Positions 41,109 to 47,567 of a stretch of DNA of 64,000 nt are shown here, piece after piece. Both the position numbers and the translations under genes were made by a program. Each line of letters starts with the position of its first letter. Positions within the stretch are counted from its first letter, which is position 1. The notes under the pieces are model-generated. The model saw nothing but the letters and a program-made list of their open reading frames with translations, was not told where the DNA came from and made no database searches. The stretch covers positions 3,746,001 through 3,810,000 of the forward strand of contig NC_066592.1 in NCBI RefSeq assembly GCF_905475345.1, read 5' to 3'. This DNA is from Vespula vulgaris. Its lineage: Eukaryota; Arthropoda; Insecta; Hymenoptera; Vespidae.

Positions 41109-42997
41109 TGCTTCGAAGTCGTTATAGAAAAAAAACACGTGCGAAGAATATTAAAAGTCGATACATTAAGTATATCAAAAACTATCAACTGAAATTTTAT
41201 CTCGCAATGAAAGTTAACCGACTCGAAAAGTACATATAAAACTAAAACTAAAATAGCGAATGTAAAAAGTTATTATTAGAAGAGTCGGCACAGTAAGTAT
41301 ACGCTTTTTTTATCAAAAATTATGAACTGAATTTTTCTCGTACAACAAAAATTAAACAACTCGCAAAATACGTACAACAAGAACAAAAATGGCGAACGTA
41401 GAAATTTATCGATAAACGCGTACATGCACACAGTTAAAACTCGCGATTATTAAAACCGAGAGCAGCAGCAGTAAAAACGGAAACGCACCGACCGACCTTA
41501 TCACGATTTCACTGTGAAAAATAATTTTCATCGGCGATTATGATCGGACGGCGTAGTTCGACGGCAAGTGTGTCAGGAAAAGCAAGAGTAGCGATGGTGG
41601 TATCGCGCGCCCGATAACGACTGATTATGAGTACGGTCAGAAGATAATGATGTCGTTTTATAAAACATTGCTAGATCCTACGTTCTCTGCATTTAAATCT
41701 CGGACAATTCTCGATCATTGAAACACACGATTTCTCGATATAATCTCGCTTACTATAATTGTAACGTATGTATTTATACATATACATAAAGAGTATTTGA
41801 TATTCGATACTATCAATTATATCGGTACGTTGTTCGATCTCAACATGGCCGATTTCCCGCCAAATTTTACACTTTCATGTATATATATATATGTATGTAT
41901 GTATATATGTATGTGTATCTTATATATAGATATGTATGTACGTATGTATCTACGCGTGTGCGTGTGTATATATACATGTCTACTGATAGAAAAATAATTA
42001 CGTTCAAAGAATCGTTTTGTTATCGTTCTTAAACAAAAATTCAAAGACGACATTTCCTAGAATTTCTAGGTTAGAATCTTGAAATTTTTCGTTCTCGATC
42101 GAATCTTTGCAATGATTCTCGAACATGAGATTAAAAAGTAATTGTAACTAATATGAGGAGCCGGTAGATAATGTCCGGTACAAGATAAATCAAGCAAGCA
42201 AGAAAAGCACGATTACCTTTATATTCGCGCCCTAGTCTCGTTTGTGGTTTTACGGTATGCACTAAAAATAGCCAGCACCCATAAAACTGTTTGGTGAGAG
42301 AATCTCGAGAAGAACGAGAGAGAGAGAAACAGAGAGAGAGAGAGAGAAAAAGAGAAAAAGAGAGAGAATATCCGGACGACGCGAGCGCGGTTTTAAGCAG
42401 TAACGCCCCGTAACCTCGATATTCGATCGTCGAAAAACTTCCCTCGCGTATTTGCGAGGAAGAAGATCGAAGATAAAGAGTGAGAGAAAGACAGCGAGAA
42501 AGAGTGAGAGAAAAAGAGAAGAAACACATAAGAAGAACAGTAATAAGATATAGAGACGAAAAATTGGCACTTTCGTAAAAGGAAATAAAAATAAAAAATA
42601 AATAAAAAAAGGAGAATAAACTGAGACGAGAATGAAAGCGACAAAAAAAGAGGAAGGAGAGGGTTGAATGAGAGGTTGGTTGGTGTCAGAGGGAAATGAT
42701 GGCTCGAGAAATAAATAAAAGAAAGACGATGAAATAGGCGCGAAATCCAAAGGAAAGAAGAGAAAGAGAGGGAGAGAGACAGAGAAAGAGAGAGAGAGAA
42801 AAAGAGAGAGAGAAAGAGAGAGAAAGAGAACGACAGAGAATATTGGCTATTAAGATCGGTTAACGTTCTTCTCAAATAAGATAAATCGATTATGAATCGT
42901 CACTTGGAAGTGAGGATTCGCGTTGTTATGTACTCACTTTATTCTTTTCCAGGCTGACAGATGAAAGCCCGTGTCCCATGCCGAGGATGTTCTTCAT
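1142..42997 (-). CDS. Camta: CAMTA, calmodulin-binding transcription activator (14-exon model, 1,348 aa)
   Basis: Nuclear transcription factor that binds CGCG-type DNA through a CG-1 domain and calmodulin through IQ motifs. Coding exons in order: 42938-42997, 25900-26259, 25380-25761, 14204-14295, 6745-6933, 6195-6593, 5309-6115, 4886-5221, 4572-4819, 4286-4485, 3952-4059, 2823-2983, 2127-2599, 1142-1373. All have GT/AG borders, all phases agree, and the total is 4,047 bp. Domains (approximate residues): low-complexity N-terminus 1-270, CG-1 272-405, poly-Gln 554-600, acidic activation-like region near 700, TIG/IPT 748-845, ankyrin repeats 890-1000, IQ motifs 1225-1320. The first three exons are recognised from splice phase and composition rather than from known homology, so the N-terminus is less certain than the rest. 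Extra or alternative exons in the long introns cannot be excluded. The last exon ends at an in-frame TAG, but a further spliced exon below 1,142 is possible. Confidence 0.95.
1973..2112. repeat. (TTGG)n / (CCAA)n tetranucleotide repeat with TCGG variants
   Basis: About 140 bp of TTGG units, with TCGG at the 5' edge and interruptions near 2021 and 2043. It abuts the 5' splice site of the CAMTA IQ exon (exon edge 2127). Confidence 0.97.
2127..2599 (-). CDS. Camta: CAMTA exon: IQ motifs
   Basis: 473 bp starting PLDSGELFDSYRE. It is Ser/Pro-rich, then DREQRELYHAARMIQKAYRS and AAVLIQQYYRRH, two IQ-type calmodulin-binding helices. It ends AG in phase 2 at a GTAACC donor, 14 bp before a long CCAA/TTGG tetranucleotide repeat. 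Confidence 0.96.
2823..4059 (-). CDS. Camta: CAMTA exons: linker (3952-4059 and 2823-2983)
   Basis: Exon 3952-4059 encodes GSPLLDNMELLQEDESSLGL and ends GTAG in phase 1. It joins GG of exon 2823-2983 to give ETVGEEDARVLTLAEQIIAA, then LPERIK, a Ser/Pro-rich stretch and LEDALMEQM. The phases and the CAMTA-like acidic linker support the join. The small exon's donor could also be read one GT earlier, but only the chosen one keeps the frame. Confidence 0.9.
3333..3460. repeat. (TTA)n trinucleotide array with GTT variants
   Basis: Interrupted TTA/TTG array in the CAMTA intron between the 3.95-kb and 2.98-kb exons. The longest pure run is about 3376-3427. Confidence 0.95.
4286..4819 (-). CDS. Camta: CAMTA exons: ankyrin repeats (4572-4819 and 4286-4485)
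   Basis: Exon 4572-4819 encodes GGPTLLHLAAGLGYSRLACA and GLTPLAWACAAGHADTAKIL, canonical ankyrin repeats. It ends AG in phase 2 and joins A of exon 4286-4485 to give LYRWNAMAL, a CAMTA signature. The second exon adds RSATELAAENGHTAIAEEL. Reading past its GTTAGT donor gives an immediate TAG, so intron retention would truncate the protein before the IQ motifs. Confidence 0.97.
4886..5221 (-). CDS. Camta: CAMTA exon: TIG/IPT domain
   Basis: 112 codons: VLVAGPWTGGNGSQNYSVLF, then VPA-like CPAHAPGIASLQVACDG and VAFEYRR. This is the immunoglobulin-like TIG/IPT fold conserved in CAMTAs. It ends in a helical linker LEERLVAYCQ leading into the ankyrin repeats. Confidence 0.97.
5309..6115 (-). CDS. 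Camta: CAMTA exon: poly-Gln tract, acidic region, start of TIG/IPT
   Basis: 269 codons. A run of 47 uninterrupted Gln (mixed CAA/CAG, 5798-5938) is followed by more Gln-rich sequence, then an acidic/hydrophobic segment (SSDDVLINLDAFDVFGDLPE) typical of an activation region. It ends with EYSPEWSYTEGGVK, the first strands of the TIG/IPT domain. The donor GTATGC joins in phase 0 to VLVAGPW. Confidence 0.97.
5798..5938 (-). repeat. Camta: Coding CAG/CAA repeat (47 Gln) in CAMTA
   Basis: Uninterrupted Gln codons on the minus strand with CAA and CAG mixed irregularly. The mixing should slow slippage compared with pure CAG. The complementary frame reads as poly-Leu and is only a shadow. Confidence 0.97.
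6195..6593 (-). CDS. Camta: CAMTA exon: end of CG-1 domain and linker
   Basis: 133 codons beginning VQGVECIYGCYVHSAILPTF, then FHRRCYWLLQNPDVVLVHYL, the conserved C-terminal half of CG-1. It then runs through KKEWTRDELASQLRPMF into a Ser-rich linker and ends at a GTAAAT donor. Confidence 0.97.
6745..6933 (-). CDS. Camta: CAMTA exon: CG-1 domain core
   Basis: 63 codons, EIAAILISFQRHAEWQ through the basic RKKVRYRRDGYCWKKRKDGK to TREDHMKLK. This basic block is the DNA-binding and nuclear-localisation core of the CG-1 fold. The donor is the weaker GTCAAT, yet the exact continuation VQGVECIYGCYVHS in the next exon fixes it. Confidence 0.96.
10503..10574. repeat. (TA)n dinucleotide array
   Basis: AT-alternating DNA flanked by palindromic ACGTACGTAAGTAC-like sequence on both sides. 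Strong cruciform/slippage potential. Confidence 0.95.
11294..11375. repeat. (CT)n array, about 41 pure units
   Basis: Essentially perfect CT/GA dinucleotide run inside the CAMTA intron. GAGA elements lie on the transcribed gene's sense strand. Confidence 0.98.
12116..12160. repeat. (TA)n array
   Basis: About 22 TA units ending in TATGCATATGCATG. Confidence 0.93.
13433..13467. repeat. (CT)n array
   Basis: About 17 units within a CT/GA-rich, GC-richer stretch (13,100-13,700). Confidence 0.93.
14204..14295 (-). CDS. Camta: CAMTA exon: start of CG-1 domain
   Basis: 92 bp encoding GDPIKLPENLETLPRAEHFP followed by TQRHRWNTNE, then donor GTGAGT. RHRWNTNE followed by EIAAILISF in the next exon is the hallmark opening of animal CG-1 domains. 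It is isolated in the middle of 18 kb of intron, so it is easily missed by automated prediction. Confidence 0.95.
14812..14882. repeat. (TA)n array
   Basis: About 35 TA units about 520 bp downstream of the 14.2-kb CG-1 exon in plus coordinates, that is, upstream of it in the intron as transcribed. A second run of about 16 units lies at 14,988-15,019. Confidence 0.96.
17157..17245. repeat. (CTG)n / (CAG)n triplet array
   Basis: Interrupted GCTGCTG array with GTT and CTA variants in a GC-rich part of the CAMTA intron. The sense (minus) strand is CAG, but no spliced coding frame could be tied to it. Confidence 0.93.
17447..17540. repeat. (CT)n array with TTTCT interruptions
   Basis: CT/GA dinucleotide array followed by a short (CA)n at 17,549-17,560. 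Confidence 0.95.
18583..18672. repeat. Two adjacent (CT)n arrays
   Basis: CT runs separated by ACCACCTCCCTCTAT-like sequence. Confidence 0.95.
18980..19420. promoter_or_regulatory. GC/CpG-rich patch: possible alternative promoter or 5' leader
   Basis: Markedly richer in CpG and GC than the surrounding CT/AT repeats, with GCTCGC/CGTTCG motifs and no long open frame on the minus strand. It lies upstream of the CG-1 exon in the direction of CAMTA transcription, where an internal promoter could make an N-terminally shorter isoform. Inference from composition only. Confidence 0.3.
19836..19929. repeat. (CT)n array, about 45 units
   Basis: Nearly perfect CT run with one TTT interruption near 19,873. 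Confidence 0.97.
22217..22278. repeat. (ACT)n/(GCT)n triplet array
   Basis: Short ACT/GCT triplet array in the CAMTA intron. No spliced frame identified. Confidence 0.9.
24478..24556. repeat. (TC)n array, about 38 units
   Basis: Perfect CT dinucleotide run in the AT-rich end of the intron, about 820 bp from the 25.4-kb exon. Confidence 0.98.
25380..25761 (-). CDS. Camta: CAMTA coding exon with poly-Ala tract
   Basis: 382 bp, acceptor TTATAG before 25761, donor GTGAGT at 25379-25374, ending in phase 1. It joins the AT that opens the 14.2-kb exon to make an Asp codon (ADPIS-D-GDPIKL). It encodes Asn/Gly/Ser-rich sequence with a Ser run and an interrupted poly-Ala run (about 25484-25535, GCC/GCT codons). 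Low complexity; no domain. Phase agreement on both sides is the main evidence. Confidence 0.85.
25900..26259 (-). CDS. Camta: CAMTA coding exon with basic stretch and poly-Gly tract
   Basis: A 120-codon exon between a TCTCTAG acceptor (ends at 26260) and a GTGAGT donor (25899-25894). It starts with a Lys/Arg-rich segment (EEFKKRKTKSERKIRVYKG), continues LNHPRMRQVVVLEPAGSVLV, then a run of about 16 Gly (about 26075-26122) and an Asn/His/Ser-rich stretch. The open frame stops exactly at the TAG of the acceptor, which supports the exon edge. Possible nuclear-localisation or disordered regulatory region; no named domain recognised. Confidence 0.8.
26280..26326. repeat. (CCTTAT)n hexanucleotide repeat next to a CAMTA acceptor
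   Basis: About 7.5 units of CCTTAT, that is, ATAAGG on the sense strand. The repeat ends about 20 bp upstream of the acceptor of the 26.1-kb CAMTA exon, replacing the usual pyrimidine tract area with purines. The unit is not the insect telomere repeat TTAGG. Confidence 0.97.
29974..30020. repeat. (ATCC)n tetranucleotide array
   Basis: About 11 perfect CCAT/ATCC units. Confidence 0.97.
31213..31306. repeat. (TC)n array, about 46 units
   Basis: Long CT run with a single TTC break near 31,279. Confidence 0.97.
31842..31908. repeat. (TC)n array
   Basis: About 33 CT units. A sister array lies at 32,066-32,118. Confidence 0.97.
32066..32118. repeat. (TC)n array
   Basis: About 26 CT units, about 160 bp from the previous array. 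Confidence 0.97.
39910..39962. repeat. (TC)n array with CCC interruptions
   Basis: CT run broken twice by CCCT. Confidence 0.93.
42762..42836. repeat. GA-rich purine array near CAMTA first exon
   Basis: GAGA/AAAG purine tract about 100 bp inside the first CAMTA intron. A second GA array is at 42,319-42,366. Confidence 0.93.
42938..42997 (-). CDS. Camta: CAMTA putative first coding exon (20 codons)
   Basis: ATG at 42997-42995 opens MKNILGMGHGLSSVSLEKNK and is followed by a good donor (GTGAGT at 42937-42932). The phase-0 end fits the phase-0 acceptor at 26259. It begins 1.8 kb downstream of the AP-2 mu stop, on the same strand. The assignment to CAMTA rests on strand, position and phase. Neither an upstream 5' UTR exon nor the transcription start can be defined from sequence alone. 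Confidence 0.6.
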
Positions 42998-44758
42998 TTT
43001 GAATCGACGATCTGACCGTGCGCGGCACTTGGAAAATCGAAGGACCGTCGCTTCGCCCTGTATACGTGTAACCTCATCACCGTATTTCTAGTATCGTCTT
43101 ATTCGTTTATAAATTACTAACAGGAGATACGATTATGCTATGATATACATATACGGCCGATTTTCACGATGAAAATCGTTCGATCGCGCGTGCCTGCGCT
43201 CGCACGAACGGCTCTTAGGAATCCATGACAGGTACGAGCCACGGGTATGGTCGCGAATCGCATGCGCCATGAGCAGAAGTCATCCGTGTTTTCTTTCTCT
43301 TTCTCTCTCTTTCTTTCTTTCACTCGCTCACTCACTCACTCACTCACTCTCACTCGCTCGCTCGCTCGCTCGCTCGTACGCGCGCGCTCTCTCTCTCTCT
43401 TTCTCTCATACACTCTCTCTTTCGTTCTCTTTACCGCCCTCTCTCGCAATCTTCCGTGCCTAACTCGTCGATATGATCGGTCGGTACATAGATGAGAAAC
43501 TCAAAGGAAAATTTCAAATTCTATTATTACGAAACAATAAGTTTTGATAATTTTATGACTAAATTATTTTCAATTGAATATTTTGAAAAAGTATGAAACT
43601 TGCCTTTTTCTTTTGTTTCTGTTCCTTTTCTTCGGTCATTGCAATAACATAGATTTTGTATCTTGTTCGTATAAAACGAAGAAAGTAAGAAATGATACGT
43701 CGAAGCTCTCTACTCATATTTGATTTAATACAGATATAAAAATTCAATAATTAATGTTTTCTTCTTAAATTAAATTAAGAATATAAGATTCGCGTATAAA
43801 TAATTATTCAAAGCATTGATTTAAATCTTACATAATGTTTAAATGAAAAAGAGTACACGAATTCGTAATCGTTAATCAAATTTTGTTCCTGCATGTAATT
43901 TAAATTTCTGTTTGTTTTTATCTTTTTTCTTCTTTCACGTTACTTAGAAAGATTAACGTATAACAGATATTTAAAATATTTTAATATGTCGTTTGTGGGA
44001 CAAAGTATACACATTTCTTTGGAGTATACATATATATGCGTGTATATATATATATATATTTAATCACATGAGTAGAATTCAACATAGACAGACGAAAGCG
44101 ATCATTCGTTACGCTATTACCATCGATCCAAAAATTTATACTCACAAATTCATAAATTATGACAAACATATTCAATAATTTAACATTCATTGAACGTATA
44201 TCGGAACGATCCTTACAATGTATTACGTAAACGATCTACTGCAGCGGCAACTGTACAAGGGCAGTTTTTACGATGATACCAAAGTGATTATTATTTTATT
44301 GTATTTCTGGTCCCATAATTTATGAAAGACCAGTAAACAGTACCGATAGTAGAGACCGCATAATTAAATTTTACTATTTTGTGATTCTACGAATTACGTA
44401 TTGAGAAAACTTCATAAAAATCATTTAACGTAATCTATATTAAATGTAAAGCATTATAATCTATCGTTCAAAATATCAATGATAATTATATATAATTTAT
44501 CGAATTCCGGATAAATATATTTATCCTATATATTATATATATATATATAAACAAATCGATGATAAAACACAATGGCACAAAGGAACTGAATCCTTTGGTA
44601 TCAAGATTATTTCTCATCTATATGCTTGATTTTCTAAGTTATTTTAAATGTTTTGGATCGTTGCATTAAAAATGCGTCGCAATTAAAATGATTTTGAGAA
44701 ATTTATATATATCTGATTTGAGATTACTCATTTACACAATGCATAGAGCGAGACTTTA
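42998..44758. other. Intergenic region between AP-2 mu and CAMTA
   Basis: AT-rich, with the composite repeat above. It should hold the CAMTA promoter/5' UTR and the AP-2 mu 3' UTR (minus-strand AATAAA candidates, for example near 44,295). No further gene recognised. Confidence 0.6.
43318..43420. promoter_or_regulatory. (CACT)n-(CGCT)n-(CT)n composite repeat upstream of CAMTA start
   Basis: CACT tetramers pass directly into CGCT tetramers, then CGCGCG and a CT run. This lies about 320-420 bp upstream of the first CAMTA ATG, where promoter DNA is expected. GAGA elements and CpG-rich repeats are common in insect promoters, so a regulatory role is plausible but not shown. Confidence 0.45.
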
Positions 44759-46326
44759 CTAGCACCGCGTCTCGTACAAGCCACTCCGACCTATATATCT
44801 AACCCATTTTATAACATCATGATCAGAGTAATTCAACTTAGATTCAAATACTTTCAGATAACGAACTTTAAAACCTGATGGAGCGAATGGTACCTCAAAG
44901 TTCATTGATATCGGTGGCCTTGTCCATTTCTTTTTTGTATCTGTTTCAAGCAAATCGATTTCTGCTGAAAGTTGCGTTTCCTTCATACCAGCCATTCGTT
45001 TTATCTTCCAAACAATAGCATTTTCAGATGCTTTATATTTGGCTTTTCCTTTCAAACAAATCAACTGTACTCCTGCAGTATTTAAAGGTGTCGGTACGCG
45101 TACTTCTATTTTTTGTCCCAGCAATGAAGGTTTAAAGTTTGATTTCAAAACAGCTTTAACTTCCATTTTCGTGCGACCCACTTCTCTAACCAATGGAATA
45201 ACGCGGAACGGTAACGATATATCTTTTGTCGTACGATACCTGAAGTAAAATTACATAAAAGAAAAAATATAAAATCTCATTTTTTTATTGTGTCTTAAGA
45301 AACGAAATGAAAATATATTTACCTCATTAACTCAAATTCACCATCAGGTGGTATAAAACTAATGGAATGTTCCGTTTCGAATTTACTGAGCTTAACACAC
45401 TGATGAAATTGGCAATCGTCGATAACAACAACGGGTTTACCAGATCTAGCACCAGAAGGATCATCACCTCCACCTCCTAACCCACCACCCCCTTTCATGC
45501 CTTTAGATTCCATAACAATTTTATCATTGATACCAAATTTACATTCTGGCATGCCAGACAAGTAAGACTTCATTACCACCTATGACAAAAATAAAGGAAA
45601 TTATCAGTAATATGTATTAACAAATTAATTAATGTTAAATATTTAAAATCATTTAACTGACCTTTCCTGCAACGTGTGCACTAAGAACTTGGCCTTGCGG
45701 GCTCATCAAGAGATTCACATATTCTAATACATCCAGGAAAAGTTCATTACGACGATATTTTATACCTTCTCGTCGCCATCCTATCTGCCCTGTTACTTGT
45801 GATGTTATTTGAGCTTGTTCCTCTTTTGTTGCTGATTTAACTCCTTGTTGAGTAATAAAGGTTTTTAATACACCGGTGTCACAATTTTGAGGATATCCAA
45901 AATCCAAAATTTCTAAAAGTTTTAAAAATGAAAGTGTTATAAATGCTGATTACATAATCCTTATAAATATAAAGAAGTGGACTAACCATCGAGTAATTCA
46001 TAAATCAATACAAAATTGTTCTTGATATTTTCCTCTGATATTTTACCGAAATATGATTGCATGACGTCAATGATCTTGAGAAGAAATTCAAATACCATTG
46101 CAGCATTGACATTTTGCTTAGTGACAGCAGCCAACCAGATATTAGCACGTTTTATATGAAAAAATGACGTTCTAGCGATATTGGTCACAGGAGAGCGTAC
46201 TTGTTGGCGTGCATGGATAACATTAACTCGAAATGCATCAACAGCATTTCGACCAATGTCATCACGATATACTCTGGATATGAGTACCTCTCCTTTATGA
46301 TTATAAACAAATAAACCCCCTATCAT
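44759..46326 (-). CDS. AP-2mu: AP-2 complex subunit mu (clathrin adaptor, 442 aa)
   Basis: Medium chain of the AP-2 adaptor, which selects YxxPhi cargo and binds phosphoinositides at the plasma membrane during clathrin-mediated endocytosis. Four coding exons join in phase: 45987-46326, 45662-45912, 45323-45579, 44759-45239. The start MIGGLFVYNHKGEVLISRVY is invariant in the family and opens the longin-like N-domain (residues 1-140). QITSQVTGQIGWRRE holds the AAK1-type phosphorylation Thr (Thr154, equivalent to human Thr156). The C-terminal mu-homology domain runs from about 170 to YETRC at the end. The length is near the usual 435-440. A Gly-rich loop (GMKGGGGLGGGGDD) in the mu-homology domain is longer than in vertebrates. 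An acceptor (TTTTTTCACAG) at about 46368 and a GTAAGT donor at 46856-46851 suggest a non-coding 5' exon near 46,857-46,960. Confidence 0.98.
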
Positions 46327-47567
46327 TTTGATAGAGGATATTTCCCACTTCTATGATTATAATGAATCTGTGAAAAAATAACCAAATTTGTCTTATATTA
46401 TTTCTGAAGAGATTATTTCAAACGATATATAACAAATTAATGTTCGTGTTTAACAAATTATGTTCGTGATCTTTGTTCAAAAAAAGGAAAGTATTTCAAT
46501 TGAGAATTTAATTCAAATGTTTAAATAAATCGTACGATACTACTGATTCACAATCATGTCTAAAAACTATCAGACTCGAAAGATATTAATGAAATCCAGT
46601 AATTTTTTAAATTTAACATACGTTTTATATTTAGAAAGAAATAATATAATAATGCTGATACAATGATAGATAACGCCCCATCTCACTTTATGAGTGACAT
46701 TTTAGACTATTGCATCTTGGAGGCGGTTGGTATTATCGATCGGAAACGAATACTATCTCTACAGCAGACATCAAAAGTATAACATCAAATATCAATTAAA
46801 AATAAATAATATAAACTTATAGGTTACAATATTTAAAATATTTCAACGTCACTTACTCATGGTTATATCATACGGCTAACATGGAAAGTAAAACTAATTC
46901 GAACGAAGCCGTAAGCTTTCGAGGAACGAGTACAGGCCTATTAGTACGAGTGCAAACTACTGATGAAAGCAACACCCACTTTTCGGTACTACATTAGTCA
47001 AACTAATATCTCATGAAAAATCAAATCTTTATCTTATTTTTTGTGAGAAAGATATTTATTTATAATAAATGTATTATTATAACAACACGTTTATTTTATC
47101 AATATTTTGTTCTTCATTTCGTTTAGTAAACGATATATTAGTTTAACATATATTTATTATAGTTGATAATATGATTCAAAACCGGTAGTAGTATGTACGT
47201 AATGACCGTACATCATATATGAAACAGTACAAGGAATGCAAATTTTTATTTTTAATCCTGAACTTTTAGAACTTTATATCATGCGCATTACGTTACTTTA
47301 TTAATAAAAATAATTATACAACATAATTCGAGGAAATTTGCAAAAGGGAATTTTCGTTTTTTGTGTTCTTAAGTATAGTACGAATAATATAACAAAAATT
47401 TATCTGCATTTTATCTTATGTTTATAGTAAAATAGCCAAATAGTGTAGTAAAAAATGATTTCTCATTAATATATTCACATTGTTCATGTAGTAATGATTG
47501 AAATATAAGAGTCAAATAATAAAGAAATATGTAATGATTTGTTATTAAGAATAAAATTCTTTAATAT
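46327..47567. other. AP-2 mu 5' region and DNA ligase 1 3' flank
   Basis: AT-rich interval between tandem minus-strand genes. It holds the likely AP-2 mu 5' UTR exon (from 46,857 upward) with its donor, then AT-rich sequence that must contain the AP-2 mu promoter and the ligase 3' UTR. No other gene seen. Confidence 0.6.

Larger units (their letters stand above)
26327..42937. other. CAMTA first intron, 16.7 kb
   Basis: No convincing exon, tRNA or known microRNA recognised. It contains (GA)n at 27,859-27,892 and 28,029-28,090, (ATCC)n at 29,974-30,020, ACACAT repeats at 30,200-30,228, several long (CT)n arrays, AT-rich unique blocks at 35-40 kb and GA arrays at 41,057-41,109, 42,319-42,366 and 42,762-42,836. 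Confidence 0.65.

Noticed and set aside
42131..42875. Overlapping Ser/Leu/Phe-rich minus-strand frames of 130-160 codons
   Set aside because: Translations of GA-rich tracts; stop-poor by composition only.
7000..43000. Intronic microRNA genes
   Set aside because: I looked for mature sequences of common insect microRNAs (let-7, miR-1, miR-2, miR-9, miR-100, miR-125, miR-184, bantam) by eye and saw none; a folding and small-RNA search would be decisive.
43318..43420. CRISPR-like or satellite array
   Set aside because: No spacers; simple tetranucleotide units in a eukaryotic promoter region.
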